A stretch of DNA of 64,000 bases. It comes from Certhia americana. Taxonomy: Eukaryota; Chordata; Aves; Passeriformes; Certhiidae. Positions 1-29,237 of this stretch are shown here, in pieces. The notes under the pieces are model-generated. The model was not told the origin of the DNA and ran no database searches. It saw only the letters and a program-made list of their open reading frames with translations. Made by a program: the position numbers and the translations under genes. Within the stretch, counting starts at the first letter, position 1; every line of letters begins with the position of its first letter. Location: positions 514,838 to 578,837 of the forward strand of contig JAGMWU010000044.1 of the NCBI GenBank assembly GCA_018697195.1, written 5' to 3'.

Positions 1-955
1 CCCCAATTCTCACCAAGAACAGACATTATTTCTACTTTTCTCCCAAGAACCAACTCAATCTCTCTGCACGGGACACTGTGGCAAATTGTGCCCAATGTTC
101 CTGTGTCCCCAACACTGCAGAATGTGCAGGAGATGGAGAAGGAGGAAGAAGGCTGAAAGCCACAAGGATCCTCCAGCTTGTCTCCATCTCCTTCCCATGC
201 TAACAAGCCCAGCAATCTCAATTTCTCTATCCCCTGGGATCAATTCCATATTCTGCTGGGATCTAATTGCCATTCTGGAAAGTTCTGTTTGATCCCAGAG
301 CCTGGGGAGCCCTTTGCATGGCTGAAGGTTGAAAGCAGTGTTTGTCAGAGGGTTTGGATCTCTTCAAACATGCAGAGCAATATTCTCTGCATTCTGGGTT
401 CCAACAATTTTCCTCAAAAAGTCACCTTTTAAATGAGATTTTCTAAACCCGAGTCCTTTACCAAACCCATTTCTGCTCTTCCTACAGGGGAGAATATTAA
501 GTTCGGCTTTTTGTCCAAGCTTTGAATTTAACAGTTGTTTTAAAATATTTTTTAAAATCCTTCAATTTCCCAATTACTTGAGTTTTGTTAGCTCTCTTCC
601 CCCTCAGACCATGCAGCTGAGCTGTGCACCACCAGGTCACCCCAAGATTCCTGCAGCCTCAGCAATGATGACAAAATAAAAGAGATGAAACAGCCACTAA
701 AGGGCTAAAGGCAAAAACCTATGTAAAGCTTCATTATTGAATTGGGGTTCCCTTTTTCCCTTTCGTACAACACCATCAATTCCTGGATCACTCTTTGGAG
801 TTCCTGCTGCTCCCCCACTGGAGCCTCAAACAGGATAAATACAAACTTGTGGATTCATGGAATGCTTTGTTTTGCAATTTGGGATATTTCAGCCTGGGAT
901 TGGGCTGGGTTTTTGTACATTTTCAAGGTGTTTTAACCCCAGAGGGCAGCAATAC
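1..955 (-). other. SIM2 intron 4, partial
   Basis: Sequence between the exon 4 donor and the left edge. It is A/T-rich single-copy-looking DNA with no exon, no recognisable transposon and no simple repeat. The SIM2 exon 5 product (EYEIERSF in the family) was looked for on the minus strand and not seen. Confidence 0.8.
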
Positions 956-18154
<17,199 letters not shown>

Positions 18155-18722
18155 CGCGACTGCTGCAAGGCGGGGATGTCACTGGCATATTAGACCCGAT
18201 TCTTCCGAATGGCAGGGGGCATGGATTTCGACTGCAGAGTTAGTGTTTTCGTTTAAGGAAGGCAATTCACCCAAAGCAAACCAAATAATTAATAATGATA
18301 ATAAACGAAGGGGGGAAAAAAATACAAAAAAAGGGGAGGGAAAAATAAAACTAAACCAGCCAAACGAAACCAACGGCAAGAGAAATGGTGCGAGGAGGGG
18401 GGAGGCGATCTCTGAGCTACAACCAGGACAGGAAAGCCGCTCGGAGAAGGCAGTTCTGCTCTGACCCTGCAGTGGAGAGGGCTTTGAAACCCAGACAGAA
18501 AGACCCACGGCAACCTTCGTCCTCTGCGAATCGGATCTTGATCTTCTCCTCAACGGGGAGCAAACCGCTGGGTTCCCTTCACTGGACGATTTCTTCTACT
18601 CAATCCTTCCCAGTCCAAAAATAATAATTAAAAAAAAAAATAATAAAAAAACCCAGAGCGTCTATGCAAGAAATCATTGGGCTAAGCAGGCTGAACCATT
18701 TTTGGACATTTTGTCTCTCAAG

Positions 18723-18753
<31 letters not shown>

Positions 18754-18768
18754 AAAAAAAAAAAAAAA
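18723..18768. repeat. Poly-A run in SIM2 upstream region
   Basis: About 46 A with a single interrupting G at 18741; poly-T on the SIM2 sense strand, about 570 bp above the start codon. Confidence 0.95.
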
Positions 18769-19290
18769 GAAAAGAGAAGAAACAGAACGACCGCGCTGCT
18801 CGTTGAACGAAGTGCAAGATGAGCTGGTCCCGGAGCCCGAGATGCCGAGGACACGACGAGCTCCCCGCTGAACCAAAGTCAAAGCCGGTGACTGCGGCGG
18901 CAGCTGATGGCCGGAACGCTCGGAAATCACCAATTCTCCTTCCCCTCCGCCCGTGCCCTGCGGGAGGGCTCCTGCGGCCGAAGGGCGCTGCTGCTCCGCC
19001 CGTGCCCGAGGGGCTCCCGGAGCCCCGCGGGGGCTGCGGGGCTGCTGCTGCCGCTGCGACCGCTGCGCCCGGCTCCAAGTGTGCTTCTCCTGCGGAGTCA
19101 AATTAAAGGATCCGTTTTCCTCCAGTGGACCGGTGCCACTTCAGCGTTGTCTCTTTCCAAACAAGTCCCAGCGCTGGCAAAGGCGCGGCATTGATTTTGT
19201 TGCTTTTATTTATTGGTTTGTTGGTTGTTGTTGGTTTTTAATTTTTTTCCCCTCCTTTTAAAGAAAAAGAATTTGAAAGATAGGAATCAT

Positions 19291-19375
19291 TTCTCTCTCT
19301 CTCTCTCTCTCTCTCTTTTCTTTCTTTCTTTTTTCTTTTTTGTTTTTTTTTTTTCTTTTTTATTTGTCACGTATT
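19291..19375. repeat. (CT)n followed by T-rich tract
   Basis: CT dinucleotides at 19291-19316 followed by T-rich sequence to about 19365. On the SIM2 sense strand this is a purine tract upstream of the gene. Confidence 0.9.
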
Positions 19376-19573
19376 TCAAGAGCGAAGCGATGGCTCTTTG
19401 GCAGAGACATGCCTTTCAAAGGCAAGGGGAGGGTCTGCTACATTCACCTCCCGCAATTCGACAAGGATCGAAGGTAAAATTCCCCTCCTCTCGGAAATCA
19501 CAGCTGCCACGCTCCTCGTCTGAAAGCACCGATATCTCCGCTTTTATTTTTTTTTTTCCTTTCCTTTCCTCGC

Positions 19574-19607
19574 TTTTTGTTTTTTTTTTTTTTTTTTTTT
19601 TTTTTTT
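19574..19607. repeat. Poly-T run
   Basis: T run of about 34 with one G, preceded by T-rich sequence from 19546. Length may be unreliable in the assembly. Confidence 0.9.
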
Positions 19608-20101
19608 CCCTCCCAGGGGCAGAAGGAGCTCTGAAGTGGACCTCTCGGTTAATTCTTTAGCAAAGGCTGCAGAAAAGCCAGGAGAGCCTCAAGAGGGGAG
19701 GGGATAATGTATCCGTGACGTGTCCTCCCTCGCAGCGCCCTCCGAGGGACCCAAATCCAGCGCGGAGCCGCAATTAGCACTTGCGAGGGGACGGGAGGCC
19801 GGCCCGGGGGGAGCCGGGGGCGGGGGCCGCTGCTTGGGGCAACCCCAAACCACTGCCGGCAGAGCCCCCTTGCCCCTCGCTGCCCTTCTCCGTGACCCCA
19901 AGGGGGGGTCTTTGTCCCCCTAACCCGCGGGAGGAGCCACACGCGTGGGGCCCCTTCCCCAGCCCCACCGGGAAGCCCCCCGAGCTGTTCTGGAGGTGGC
20001 AAAGCGTACCTGGACACAGCGACACACAGGTAGCGTGGCTGGGCTAGACACAGCTGGCATTTATACGGCGTGTAGAATGTACATTTTACACATTACGCGT
20101 C

Positions 20102-20136
20102 TGTGTGTGTATATATATATATATATATAAATATAT
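20102..20136. repeat. (GT)n(AT)n microsatellite
   Basis: A short GT stretch passes into about nine AT units in the SIM2 upstream CpG-rich domain. Confidence 0.95.
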
Positions 20137-21172
20137 TGACACATGGCCCCCGGTAGGGAGGAGGGGGCCGAGCTCCGGGGAGCCGCCCCGCCGGCAGCCG
20201 CTGCTCATCAGCCCCCGCCGGGCTGAGCGGGGCTTAACCCCGGAGCTGCCGGAGCAGCAAATCCCGGAGAGCCCGGGCTGTGCCGGGATGCCCCGGGCTC
20301 CTTCCCTCGTGGGGCTGGGACAGCAGAGCTCATCACAAAACCCATGCTTGGGTCCCTCGGTTTGTCCTGTGTTAGGGAGTTCAACACTGAGCCGTGCCCG
20401 GCCGGGTTTAACTCCACGGGAACCCTTGGAGCTGCTCCTTTTGGGAGCCACGATCCGCTCCGGACACTCGTGGGGATTAAAGCAGGGAAAGGAGGCACAG
20501 GCAGAGCCCGGCCAGACACGGCTCCACATCCAGGGCGCCGAGGGGGATGGGAGACACAACGCCCCGGTCCTTAACATTAATCCCTGCCAGAGGCCTGGCC
20601 GGCGGGCGAGTGTGTTTGCTTAAGCTGGCCCGGCCCTCTGTAATTATCCCATTAGAGCAGAAAGAGCCCGGCTCGGCCACGCCGAGGGAAAGGCCACGCT
20701 CTTTAACCTGCCCGAACCACAGTGGGGACACTGCGACACCTCCAGCTTGAGATGCGGGGCGAGGAGCGGAGCCCTGAAGGGTTCCAGGACATGCCAGCAC
20801 GGTCTGGTCCCAAATCCATCCCCTCCTGGCTCAGGTACCCGCGGCTTTTGCAGGGCAGGCGAGCGGGGGAATGGGAGGGATTTAGGCTGGAGCTGGCTCA
20901 AGGAAAGCTGAGCGAAAGCCTAAATGTGGGATGTGCCCCGTTTGTCCCTCCTGCGCTGCCCTTTTTACCCGCAGAACAGGGGGGAAACAGCAGCCCCGTG
21001 CCCCTCTTTTTTGGGACACCGCTGCTGGGCACATTGGCCCCGCCAGATTTAACCCGCCGCTGTGTTTTTATTTTTATTTTTACGGAAGCGTGTTCCGGCT
21101 GGGACTTTTTTTGCAGAGCAAAACAAACGTAAATTAATTTAGGGGGAAAAAAACCCAACAAAACCCTCAAAC

Positions 21173-21272
21173 NNNNNNNNNNNNNNNNNNNNNNNNNNNN
21201 NNNNNNNNNNNNNNNNNNNNNNNNNNNNNNNNNNNNNNNNNNNNNNNNNNNNNNNNNNNNNNNNNNNNNNNN
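21173..21272. other. Assembly gap, 100 Ns
   Basis: Exactly 100 Ns, a conventional placeholder for a gap of unknown size. It is followed immediately by a run of about 28 A (21273-21300). It lies about 3 kb above the SIM2 start codon, at the edge of the CpG-rich domain, so promoter-proximal sequence may be missing. Confidence 0.97.
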
Positions 21273-21300
21273 AAAAAAAAAAAAAAAAAAAAAAAAAAAA

Positions 21301-22830
21301 CCAAAACAAAAAAACAAACAAAAAACACAAAATCAGACGTCGAAAAGAAACTTCTGCTTTTCGGGGGAATTCTCAAAATTCAATGCAACCTCCGCCCGCC
21401 GCTGAAACTGGACGTATGAGCAGAGGTAAAATAAATAAATAAAAATTATATATATGTCGGGGGAAAATATTTTATTTCTATACAGATATGTTTATTTTTG
21501 CGGAAAATTAACTATATATCAAGGCAGGTCCTAAGGGGTCGGATTCAACAAGCTCCGCGATCGCTAACCCCGAAAAGGAATTTATTTATATGGGACATTT
21601 CTGTGTCCTGTAAACAAAATACAGAGATAAACGACGGGGTGGCAAAGGAAAGCGTGAGGGCAGCGTGTTGTGTTTCCGACAAATCGCGGTGGTTTGCAGA
21701 AAGGGCAGGTTTGCGAATGTTTTCAACAGAATCCCGACAGAAAAAGAAAAATCACGGTGCTGCAAGGGTGGCCCAAATCTATCGAGGTGGATACGGTGAG
21801 TCCGAGGTGGCTGCAGGGACTTCCCTGCCACTCTTTCTATAAGAAACTCCTCGTCGGGAGGAAAATGAACGCGAGGAATAAATAAAACAATTTATTATTT
21901 AAATATTCAGATCATGTTTTCAACGGATACCTTGCTGTGGAATCCTACACCGGGCACGCACAAACCCCACTGTTATTTAACCACATTTTCCCTTTGCTTG
22001 GAGGGGAAAACCCTTCCCAGGGTGGGAGAGAATTTCTTCCCCAGGTGAGCTGTGTTGCAGAGGAACATTTCCAACATTTTTCTTTTTCTTTTTTAAATTT
22101 TTTTTTTTTTTCCAGGGTTTTCAGCTGCAGGCGGAAAACAGAGGAAAACCAGAGGTGAGAATAATCCCCATCCACCCCAAAATAAACTTTTCTCGCTGCT
22201 CCTTGCGCGGGTGGGTGCCCCGTGGCTGGGTGGCCTTGGGGACAAATCTGAGGCTCCAAGAGAGGGGGTCCAACATCTTTTTTGGGGGGGTAATTCTGCA
22301 TTTTTCAGGCGTGGGGGCGGCACAGCCGGGACCCCGGCACCGCTCCTTTCCCGTCCCCTGCCCTGCCCGGGATCCAAAGGAATTCCCAGCCGAGTTTTAC
22401 AAGGACAGGCAGCAGGACGGGGTTGCCATCCCCCCCGTGTCCAGGAAAAGTGCCACTCTTGCCACAAAAACCCCCTAAAACTTCGCAGCGCCGCGATTTT
22501 GGTGTAAGTGGAGTTTTCCATTTTATTTTTTTTTTTTTTTCCTCGGTGGAGGCTGGGGAGGAAATCGGGGCTGCGGAGCCGAGCACAGAGCGGGGCTTAA
22601 CTTTAGTCTGATGTGCTTAGCTGAAGTATTAACTGTGAGAAATACCACCAAGTTCCACAGGAAAGAAAATACCGTCAGATATTTGAACGTTTCCAGTCTG
22701 CACCATCAGCACCGCTCCCAGCTCCAGGACCAGCAGCGCTGATCGTCCCCGGAGGAATCCCCCGGAATTTTTTTTTTTTTTTTTTTTCCCTGTAACTACT
22801 GCTCCCAAGTGTGGCTGTACACACACAGCC
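21301..22830. other. SIM2 upstream region, unique, moderately CpG-containing
   Basis: No gene recognised. It retains CpGs and contains A/T-rich blocks (21420-21520, AATAAATAAATAAAAATT). Two donor-like plus-strand words (ACGgtgagt near 21793, CAGgtgagc near 22043) could mark exons of a divergent non-coding transcript, but no acceptor or exon is definable. Poly-T runs lie at about 22094-22112, 22525-22540 and 22769-22787. Confidence 0.5.
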
Positions 22831-23639
22831 GCTCACACACGCAAATCCTATAAACGCTAATAAAACAGATTCCTCAGGATTTGTTTAACTTGCCCCGGCC
22901 CTGCCATCCTATATTGATATTCAATGGGGTCACTGGTGGGCGTGAGGATTACTGGTGAAGGGGAAGGTTTTGGGATCAACCTTCTAGGGTGCCACTCGGA
23001 CATGTGCCTTCAGACAAGGTGGGAGCCATAAACACTGGCAATATGATGAATTCAAACTGAGCACTTCAAAAGGGAAAAAAAGGAAGTGGAATCTCGGGGC
23101 TGGAATTATGAAACTATGCAGAATCGAGGCCTCCGGTTGCAGGGGATCGTTTTCAGCTCCTTTCTGGAAGCTGTATTGCTGCCATTGTCCAACCTTTGCT
23201 GGCCACATGGGACACGTTTGGCAGTAGGACAGAAAATTATTTCTACTGGGCATGAACTGGAAATATCCAGCTGGGACATGGATCCCATTTCTAATCAGGG
23301 TGGAGGGAAGGAAATCTCAGTGCTCTTTCTTGTTACTCAGACAGCATTTGGAGGGTTTGTCAAAAGCTCCTCTCCATAAAAAATATGGCTGTTTAAAAAT
23401 GAAATAAGGCTTGTGGGGTCTTTTTGGGTTTTTTTCATCCTCCAAACTTGTAAATTTGTTTTTTTTCATTTTGCTGCCCCTGCTGTAGAACGGGGTGCAC
23501 ACTGTGTAGTGTGCAGTGATAATGCAAGCGTGCAACTCTGCAGGAGCTGTCAGAGTTGATGGACTGATCCAAATGGATGATATTTGCAAAAAATATGCCC
23601 AAGTTAAAAACTCTCAGTGCTCATGTTCGGGTCAGGTTT

Positions 23640-23880
23640 TCAATTTCAGTTTTCTAAGGAGAATAAAGTTGTTTTGTTAAGGTCAACTTCATTCTTCCCC
23701 CTTCCCCACAACCGGAGCTGGAATCCGATGAATTTTCCAGAAGTATTTTCATACGGCTCCAATAATTGGTATTAATTATGACACCCAAAGTTTCGTGACC
23801 TAACATTTGCTGCTGCTAATATAAGCTGCAAGCCATATTTCTTCTATGTATGGGAGATAGTTTAAAAGGCAAAAGCTGGG
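23640..23880. promoter_or_regulatory. Candidate conserved non-coding element, SIM2 upstream
   Basis: Unique A/T-rich block with tightly packed homeodomain cores (CCAATAATTGG, GGTATTAATTATGACA), then TTTCGTGACC and GCTGCTAATATAAGCTGC. It is not repeat-like. About 5.6 kb upstream of the SIM2 start codon. Confidence 0.33.
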
Positions 23881-24199
23881 AATAGGAGAGGGAGTGTATC
23901 AATCAGGGAGAGGAAGCTTCTTGGCTGGAGAAACTGGAAAAAAAGCTAGTGGGAAAAGCACACACTGGATCATTTTTACTCTATCTGTCTGAAATCCTCT
24001 GAACATTATAAAAAGTCAGTGTGAGTATTTTTATTTACTTTTTCAAACTTCTGCTCAGAGATTTGTTTTCTCAGTGGTCCTTGGCTTAGATGAACAGTGT
24101 GACTAATCTAGTGGAGATGAATAATGGATCTGTGAGGAATAGAGGAATTCTGATTCAAAAACATCTCTCTCTTTTTTTTTCTTTTTTCTTTTTTTTTTT

Positions 24200-24440
24200 T
24201 TTTTGGTGGTATTTTATGCTGCTTGGCATTCAATACATTATATAATGACTGTCAGAAGGGCTTTGGTAAAACTTGATGGTAAAGTTTATAAATACTTTAG
24301 TCATGATTTAGAAATGATGGATGGAAAATGTAATTTATGCATAATGCTATTTATGCCTAATTATGTGATGTTTTACTCTGTTCTGAGCACAGTCATAAGC
24401 AAATGAATGTGCTGTCATTAACAACTGTACCTTTGATTTC
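24200..24440. promoter_or_regulatory. Candidate conserved non-coding element with POU-like motifs, SIM2 upstream
   Basis: Follows a T-rich run (24171-24205). It contains ATTTATGCATAATGC and ATTTATGCCTAATTATG, which resemble paired POU/octamer and homeodomain sites, plus TCATTAACAAC. SIM factors act in neuroendocrine lineages that also use POU factors, so the motif content is suggestive. Conservation is untested. Confidence 0.33.
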
Positions 24441-25440
24441 TAAATAGCTTTTTTACCGTGGACAGGCAGAGAAATTTAAGTAAAGAATGAGCTTTTCACA
24501 AGGGACTGGAAAATGAAGGGCATGGAGGGGATGGAAAAAGAAAGCAGAAGTTCTGGTCAAGGTCACTTTTGGTGAACTCCAGACCTCAGCCCTGCAAATG
24601 GACCTGGACCAGCCAAATCTCCAGGGCAGGAACTTAAACCAGTGTGGAATTCCCAGAGTGCAACCTCAACAAGGCAGGAGAAACAAAGGTTTGGTTTGGT
24701 TTGGTTTCCTTGTTGGTGCCATCAGGCTCATTGGGAAAGTCTAGCATGGGCATGGCAAAAGTGAAATTCACCCATGGGGGAACTTGCTGCTTTTCTTTGT
24801 TCTTGTTTCCAGCTTTTCTTGCCTTCTTTCTTTAGTCAGGGTTCATATCACCAAGGTTTCCATGTTTTATTATGGGAATTTGGGATAGGGTCAGTCTTAA
24901 CTAAACAAAGATGACCCAAATTCAGTCTCTGTCACCATTGCTCTCTAAAATGATCTGTTTGGATGCTGATCCTGAAATCTGAACCTCAAAACCCACCATC
25001 AGCAAGGAATTAGTGAGAAGTACATGGTGCAAGTGCACTGAGAGCTTCTTCCCCTCCATTTCCAACAGCAGAAAGTATCCTTGTCTTATACACAAAATCA
25101 GACAGACCAGGAATATCCAGGCTCAACTCCCTCCTTTGTCCCAAGGGGTTCAACCCTGGCCTCTCATGATGGGTGAGCCCTGCCTGGGTCCTGGACCCCA
25201 CCAAAGCCACTCTGTCACCCCCTCCTCAGCTGGACAGGGGAGAGAAATTATCATGAGAGGCACCTGGATTGAGATAAGGACAGGGAGAATGCTCAGGAAT
25301 TGCTGTCACAGGCAGAGCAGGCTTGACTAGGGAAAAAAATAATGGATTTTCAATCAAGCCAGGGTAGGATAATGAGAAATAAAAAGTAGGCCTTAAAAAA
25401 TACCTTTCCCCCACCCCTCTCTTCTTCTTGGGGTCAAAAT
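24441..25440. other. Intergenic, nothing recognised
   Basis: About 1 kb of unique-looking DNA. It has a small GGTTT repeat near 24690-24708 and no open frame resembling a known protein. Confidence 0.6.
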
Positions 25441-25483
25441 GTTCTCGATTTTTTCCAGTGGCACAGGGGGATCTCCATCAGGA

Positions 25484-26335
25484 ACTGCTCCAGAGTGTGT
25501 CACTTTTCCCATGGGGTCAGTCCTACAGGAACTGATCATTTTTCAATGGGGTCAGTCCTTCAGGAACTGCTCCAGGTTTTCCATGGGGTCAGTCCTTCAG
25601 GAACTGCTCCAGTGTGGATCCTTTTTTCCATGGGATCAATCCTTCAGGAGCTGATCCCTTTCCCATGCGGTCAGTCCTGTAGTAACTGCTCCAGCCTGGG
25701 TCCCTTTTTCCATGGAACCAGGCCTTCAGGAATTGATCCCTTTCCATGGGGCCAGTCCTTCAGGAACTGCTCCAGGTGGATCCCTTTTCCATGGGGTCAT
25801 TGCTTCAGGAATTGATCATTTTTCCATGGGGTCAGGACTTCATGAATTGATCCCTTTTCCCATGGGATCATTCCTTCAGGAGCTGATCCCTTTCCCATGG
25901 GGTCAGTCATGTAGAAATTGCTCCAGCCTGGGTCTCTTTTTCCATGGGTCAATCTTTCAGGTACTGCTTCAGTGTGGATCCCTTTTCCATGGGGTCAGTC
26001 CCTCAGGAATTTATCCCTCTATTTTGGGGTCAGTCCTTCAGGAATTGATCCCTTTTCCATGGTGTCAGGCTTTCAGGAACTGCTCCAACTTCCTTGGGGT
26101 CAGTCCTTCAGGAACTCCTCCAGTGTGGATTCCTTTTCCATGGGGTTAGACCTTCAGGAATTGATCCCTTTCCCTTGGGGTAAGTCCTTTAGAAGCTGAT
26201 CCCTTTTCCCATGGGGTCAGTCCTGCAGGAACTGCTCCATTTTCCATGGAGTTAGTCCTTCAGGAGCTGCTCCAGTGTGGCGCTCCTGTGGGGTCACAGG
26301 TCCTCCCAGCAAACCTGCTCCAGTGTGGGCTCCTC
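25484..26335. repeat. Minisatellite with alternating ~35- and ~47-bp units
   Basis: About 850 bp built from two unit types sharing CCATGGGGTCAGTCCTTCAGG. One continues AACTGCTCCAGTGTGGATCCC (about 47 bp), the other AATTGATCCCTTT (about 35 bp). Start-to-start spacing of the ATGGGG word is roughly 35, 37, 47, 35, 47, 34 and 45 in the first units, giving an ~82-bp higher-order pair. Units differ by substitutions and small indels. All three plus-strand frames are open over much of it, but this is a repeat artefact. Confidence 0.95.
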
Positions 26336-28140
26336 TCTCCACATTTTTTTTGTGGAAAAGATGGAGACTGAAGTTTGAAATCCCTCAAAGACAGCTGAAC
26401 TTTCCCCTCAGTTCATCAATTCAGGATCACTCACAGGAAAATGAGGGAAAATGGTGTTCTGCTCCAGACTTAGAGCTTGAACTGTTTTCCTTTTGCTTTT
26501 TCTCTTAAAATCCCAAACCTAAACAAAGAAAAATCCCCCCCAAAAAGCTAAAAAACAAAACCCCCACAAAAATGAATAGAAAATTCCAGCCAGGGAATGT
26601 CAGGATGAGGAAGATGTTTATGTCTGAGGTAGGAAAAAGGCTCTGAGAACCAGCCCAGTACCCCTTTAAAATCTCCCAGTGACTTCCTGCTTCTCAGTTA
26701 TTTTATACATTCTCCTTGGAAGAGTCCAATACCAGAGCAATTTATAAATTTGGAAATGATGCTGTGATTTGGATTATTTGCAAGGAAGTAGAAAACCTAG
26801 TTTCATGTCTTCAAAGTAATTTTTTTGATATTTTGCCATCTATTAAAAAAAAACAAAACTCTAAACGAAACAAAACCCCAAAATAAACAAGCAAACAACC
26901 AAACAGAAGCAAAATTCATGTTGCTATAGACAAATATATGGAATTATTCCTCTGTTTTCTTGTGCTACTTATGAGGAATTTCCAGAGATTCCTGGAATCA
27001 TCTGTTCTCATATCAAGTCCTCCATAAACCCAGCCTCAGCTAAAGAAGATCCTTGGCTTTAAGTCTCCCAATACATTAATTTTCTGAGGGAAGAAATCAG
27101 TAGGTTCCCTGCACCTACAAAAACTGGTCCACATTGTTGTCTCCAAACCCTCCTTTTGTCACTTGAGTGGCTTCATTTTATTCCTCCTCCCCTGCTAAAA
27201 GACAAATTCTGAATGTGCTCTTCTCCTCTTTCCACCCTTTTGAACACAGAAGCTTCTCTATATTTATTTTTTCCCCCCCAGCTTTCTCTGCTCCATTTTT
27301 TTTCCAGCACTGGAGAGGTGCCATTAGCATATCTTGGGAATGCTTCCTGCAGTGGGGATTGGCAGAGAAATGTTTACCCTGAATAGATTGGGAGTGTTGG
27401 GCAGTGCAAATACAGTGGGATTGATTCCACCGATGCCTCTGACCCTCAAAAAATGCAGTGTGGACTGGAGAGTTCAAAAAAACCACCAGAGAGGATCTCA
27501 GAATTAGCTAAAAGTGGATAATTAATATGAGAGAAATATTCCCCCAAATGTCTTCCCAATGCTTTGCCCACCATCACTGGGGAAATTTGGGCTCTAAACC
27601 CATAAATGTGGGATTTCAGCTCAGTGGGACAGGCTTGAAACTGAGATTTCCAAAAGCAAAGCGAGGGGAAATAGGAGCATGACAAACACAGGGAGTATTA
27701 TTTATCATGAATTCCTGAGAGAATCAGCTGGAGAGCTGAACTGAATTTAGGAGGAGATAAAGCTGACAGATAAATCTCAGACAAATCTGAGATGAGAGCC
27801 CAGCGTGGCTGGAGGAATAAAATAGATGTGGTGATGAGAGGTGCTGGAGGAGGAGGGGAGCTCTGCACAAATCCAACCCCATTTCCAATAAAAATTGGGA
27901 TCTTTGGGGATTACTCAGCCAGAAACAACAACTCCCCTGAGATTTGCCTCGACACCAATAAAAACTCACAGGGCTGATGCTGCAAACAGGGGTTCTGTGA
28001 AGAGGCCAAACTCCTCATGAATCACCACCGTGGTCTTCGGTGTTTTCACTCCACGGAGGCTTTTCCAGGTGATGTAATGGTTGAAACTCGATATCCTGCT
28101 CCCTAATCCCAGCCAGAACAGGGATTTTGTGGATTCAGGA
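26336..28140. other. Intergenic, nothing recognised
   Basis: A/T-rich intergenic DNA. AAAC-rich low-complexity stretches at about 26515-26575 and 26850-26910. No gene or clear transposon. Confidence 0.6.
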
Positions 28141-28142
28141 GC

Positions 28143-28225
28143 GATCCTAGAACGCTTGGGGTTGGAGTGGACCTTAAAGGTCATCCAGTCCCACCTTCCA
28201 CCAGCCCAGGTTGCTCAGAGCTCTG
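28143..28225 (-). mobile_element. CR1 LINE 3'-end fragment
   Basis: Contains GGGGTTGGAGTGGACCTTAA and GGTCATCCAGTCCCACC, then CCAGGTTGCTCAGAGC. This is the reverse complement of the avian CR1 3' end. Short and diverged. Confidence 0.75.
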
Positions 28226-28589
28226 ATTCCCTATGAACTTTTGGCTAAGTGGTTTAATAACTTCTCAGGTTCAGGACCTGGGACACCCAGGTTGTCTTCA
28301 GAGCCACAACTGAGTGAAGTCAGACCTGATACTGAAGTAATAAAAAAGAGAATTTCAACCTCTGTGCTGGACCAGTAAATTAATGAAGTGAATATTCAGG
28401 CTCCTGGTGTGTGCACATCCATTTCCTCGATGCAGGACTTTCAATAACTTGATTTTAACTATAAGCCAAGTAAAGGAAGGACTCTCAACTCTCCACTCTA
28501 AATTTCCTGGGTTTTGACAGATTAAATCAAATCCTTAAGGCCATTTTATCACAGCTTTTTTTCTCTCTGTGCAAGCCTGTGATTTATGC

Positions 28590-29080
28590 CCTCTTTTTAT
28601 TGCAGGACCCTTTTGTCTCGGTGCTGTTTGATTCAGTCCACTAATGGCCCTCAGCTGATTTTATTTTAGGAGCTGCAAATTTTTGCACACCGAGCCGGAC
28701 AAATGCAGCGCAGGGGTGAATTAAGTGGTGGAATTCAGTGAAGGAAAAAAAAAAAAATTAGTGAGAGAACAAGATTTTAAGTGTTGATCCAAAGCAGCAC
28801 AGCATGTAAACAATGGCTCCTTGGTGTTTACTGTACATTATCTGCCTAAATCCAAGGATTACTGTTTCCCCTGGAGCAGCCACTGGCTGGAGGTTCTCAG
28901 TAGTAGCTGTTATTAGTAGCAATGACATATTAATTGAACTTCACTGCTTCCAGGTGTGTGGCACACTCCGGGGTCACCCAGAGCACTCCAGTTTCACGTG
29001 GATTCAATTACGGCAGCGTTATGAAGGAATGTGACATGTCATGCATTAAAATGTCAATTACCACTTTTTATGGGATGCAA
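28590..29080. promoter_or_regulatory. Candidate conserved non-coding element, SIM2 upstream
   Basis: Strongly enhancer-like unique block about 10.5 kb above the SIM2 start codon. Motifs include GTAAACAATGG (forkhead/SOX-like), AAGGATTACTG (OTX/bicoid-like), GACATATTAATTGAAC (homeodomain), CAATTACGGCAGCG and ATGTCAATTACC. The surrounding DNA lacks this density. Conservation must be tested. Confidence 0.4.
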
Positions 29081-29237
29081 GGGGAAAATAATATCAACCC
29101 ATCAGATTTTTTCCAGCATCACTTCTGTCTGCCTGGGTGCTGGAAGCAGCCAGAGGAGTTTGTGTTTATTTCCTACCTCATCTGTGCCACCAGAAGAGAC
29201 AGAGAAATGTCTTTAAAAACGTGTTATTAAATGCCTT

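Noticed and set aside
21337..22158. Possible exons of a divergent transcript with ACGgtgagt and CAGgtgagc donors
   Set aside because: No matching acceptors, conserved frame or transcript evidence; donor-like words are common.
25439..26199. Overlapping MGSVLQEL-type frames in three registers
   Set aside because: They are translations of the 35/47-bp minisatellite; being open in all frames argues against coding.
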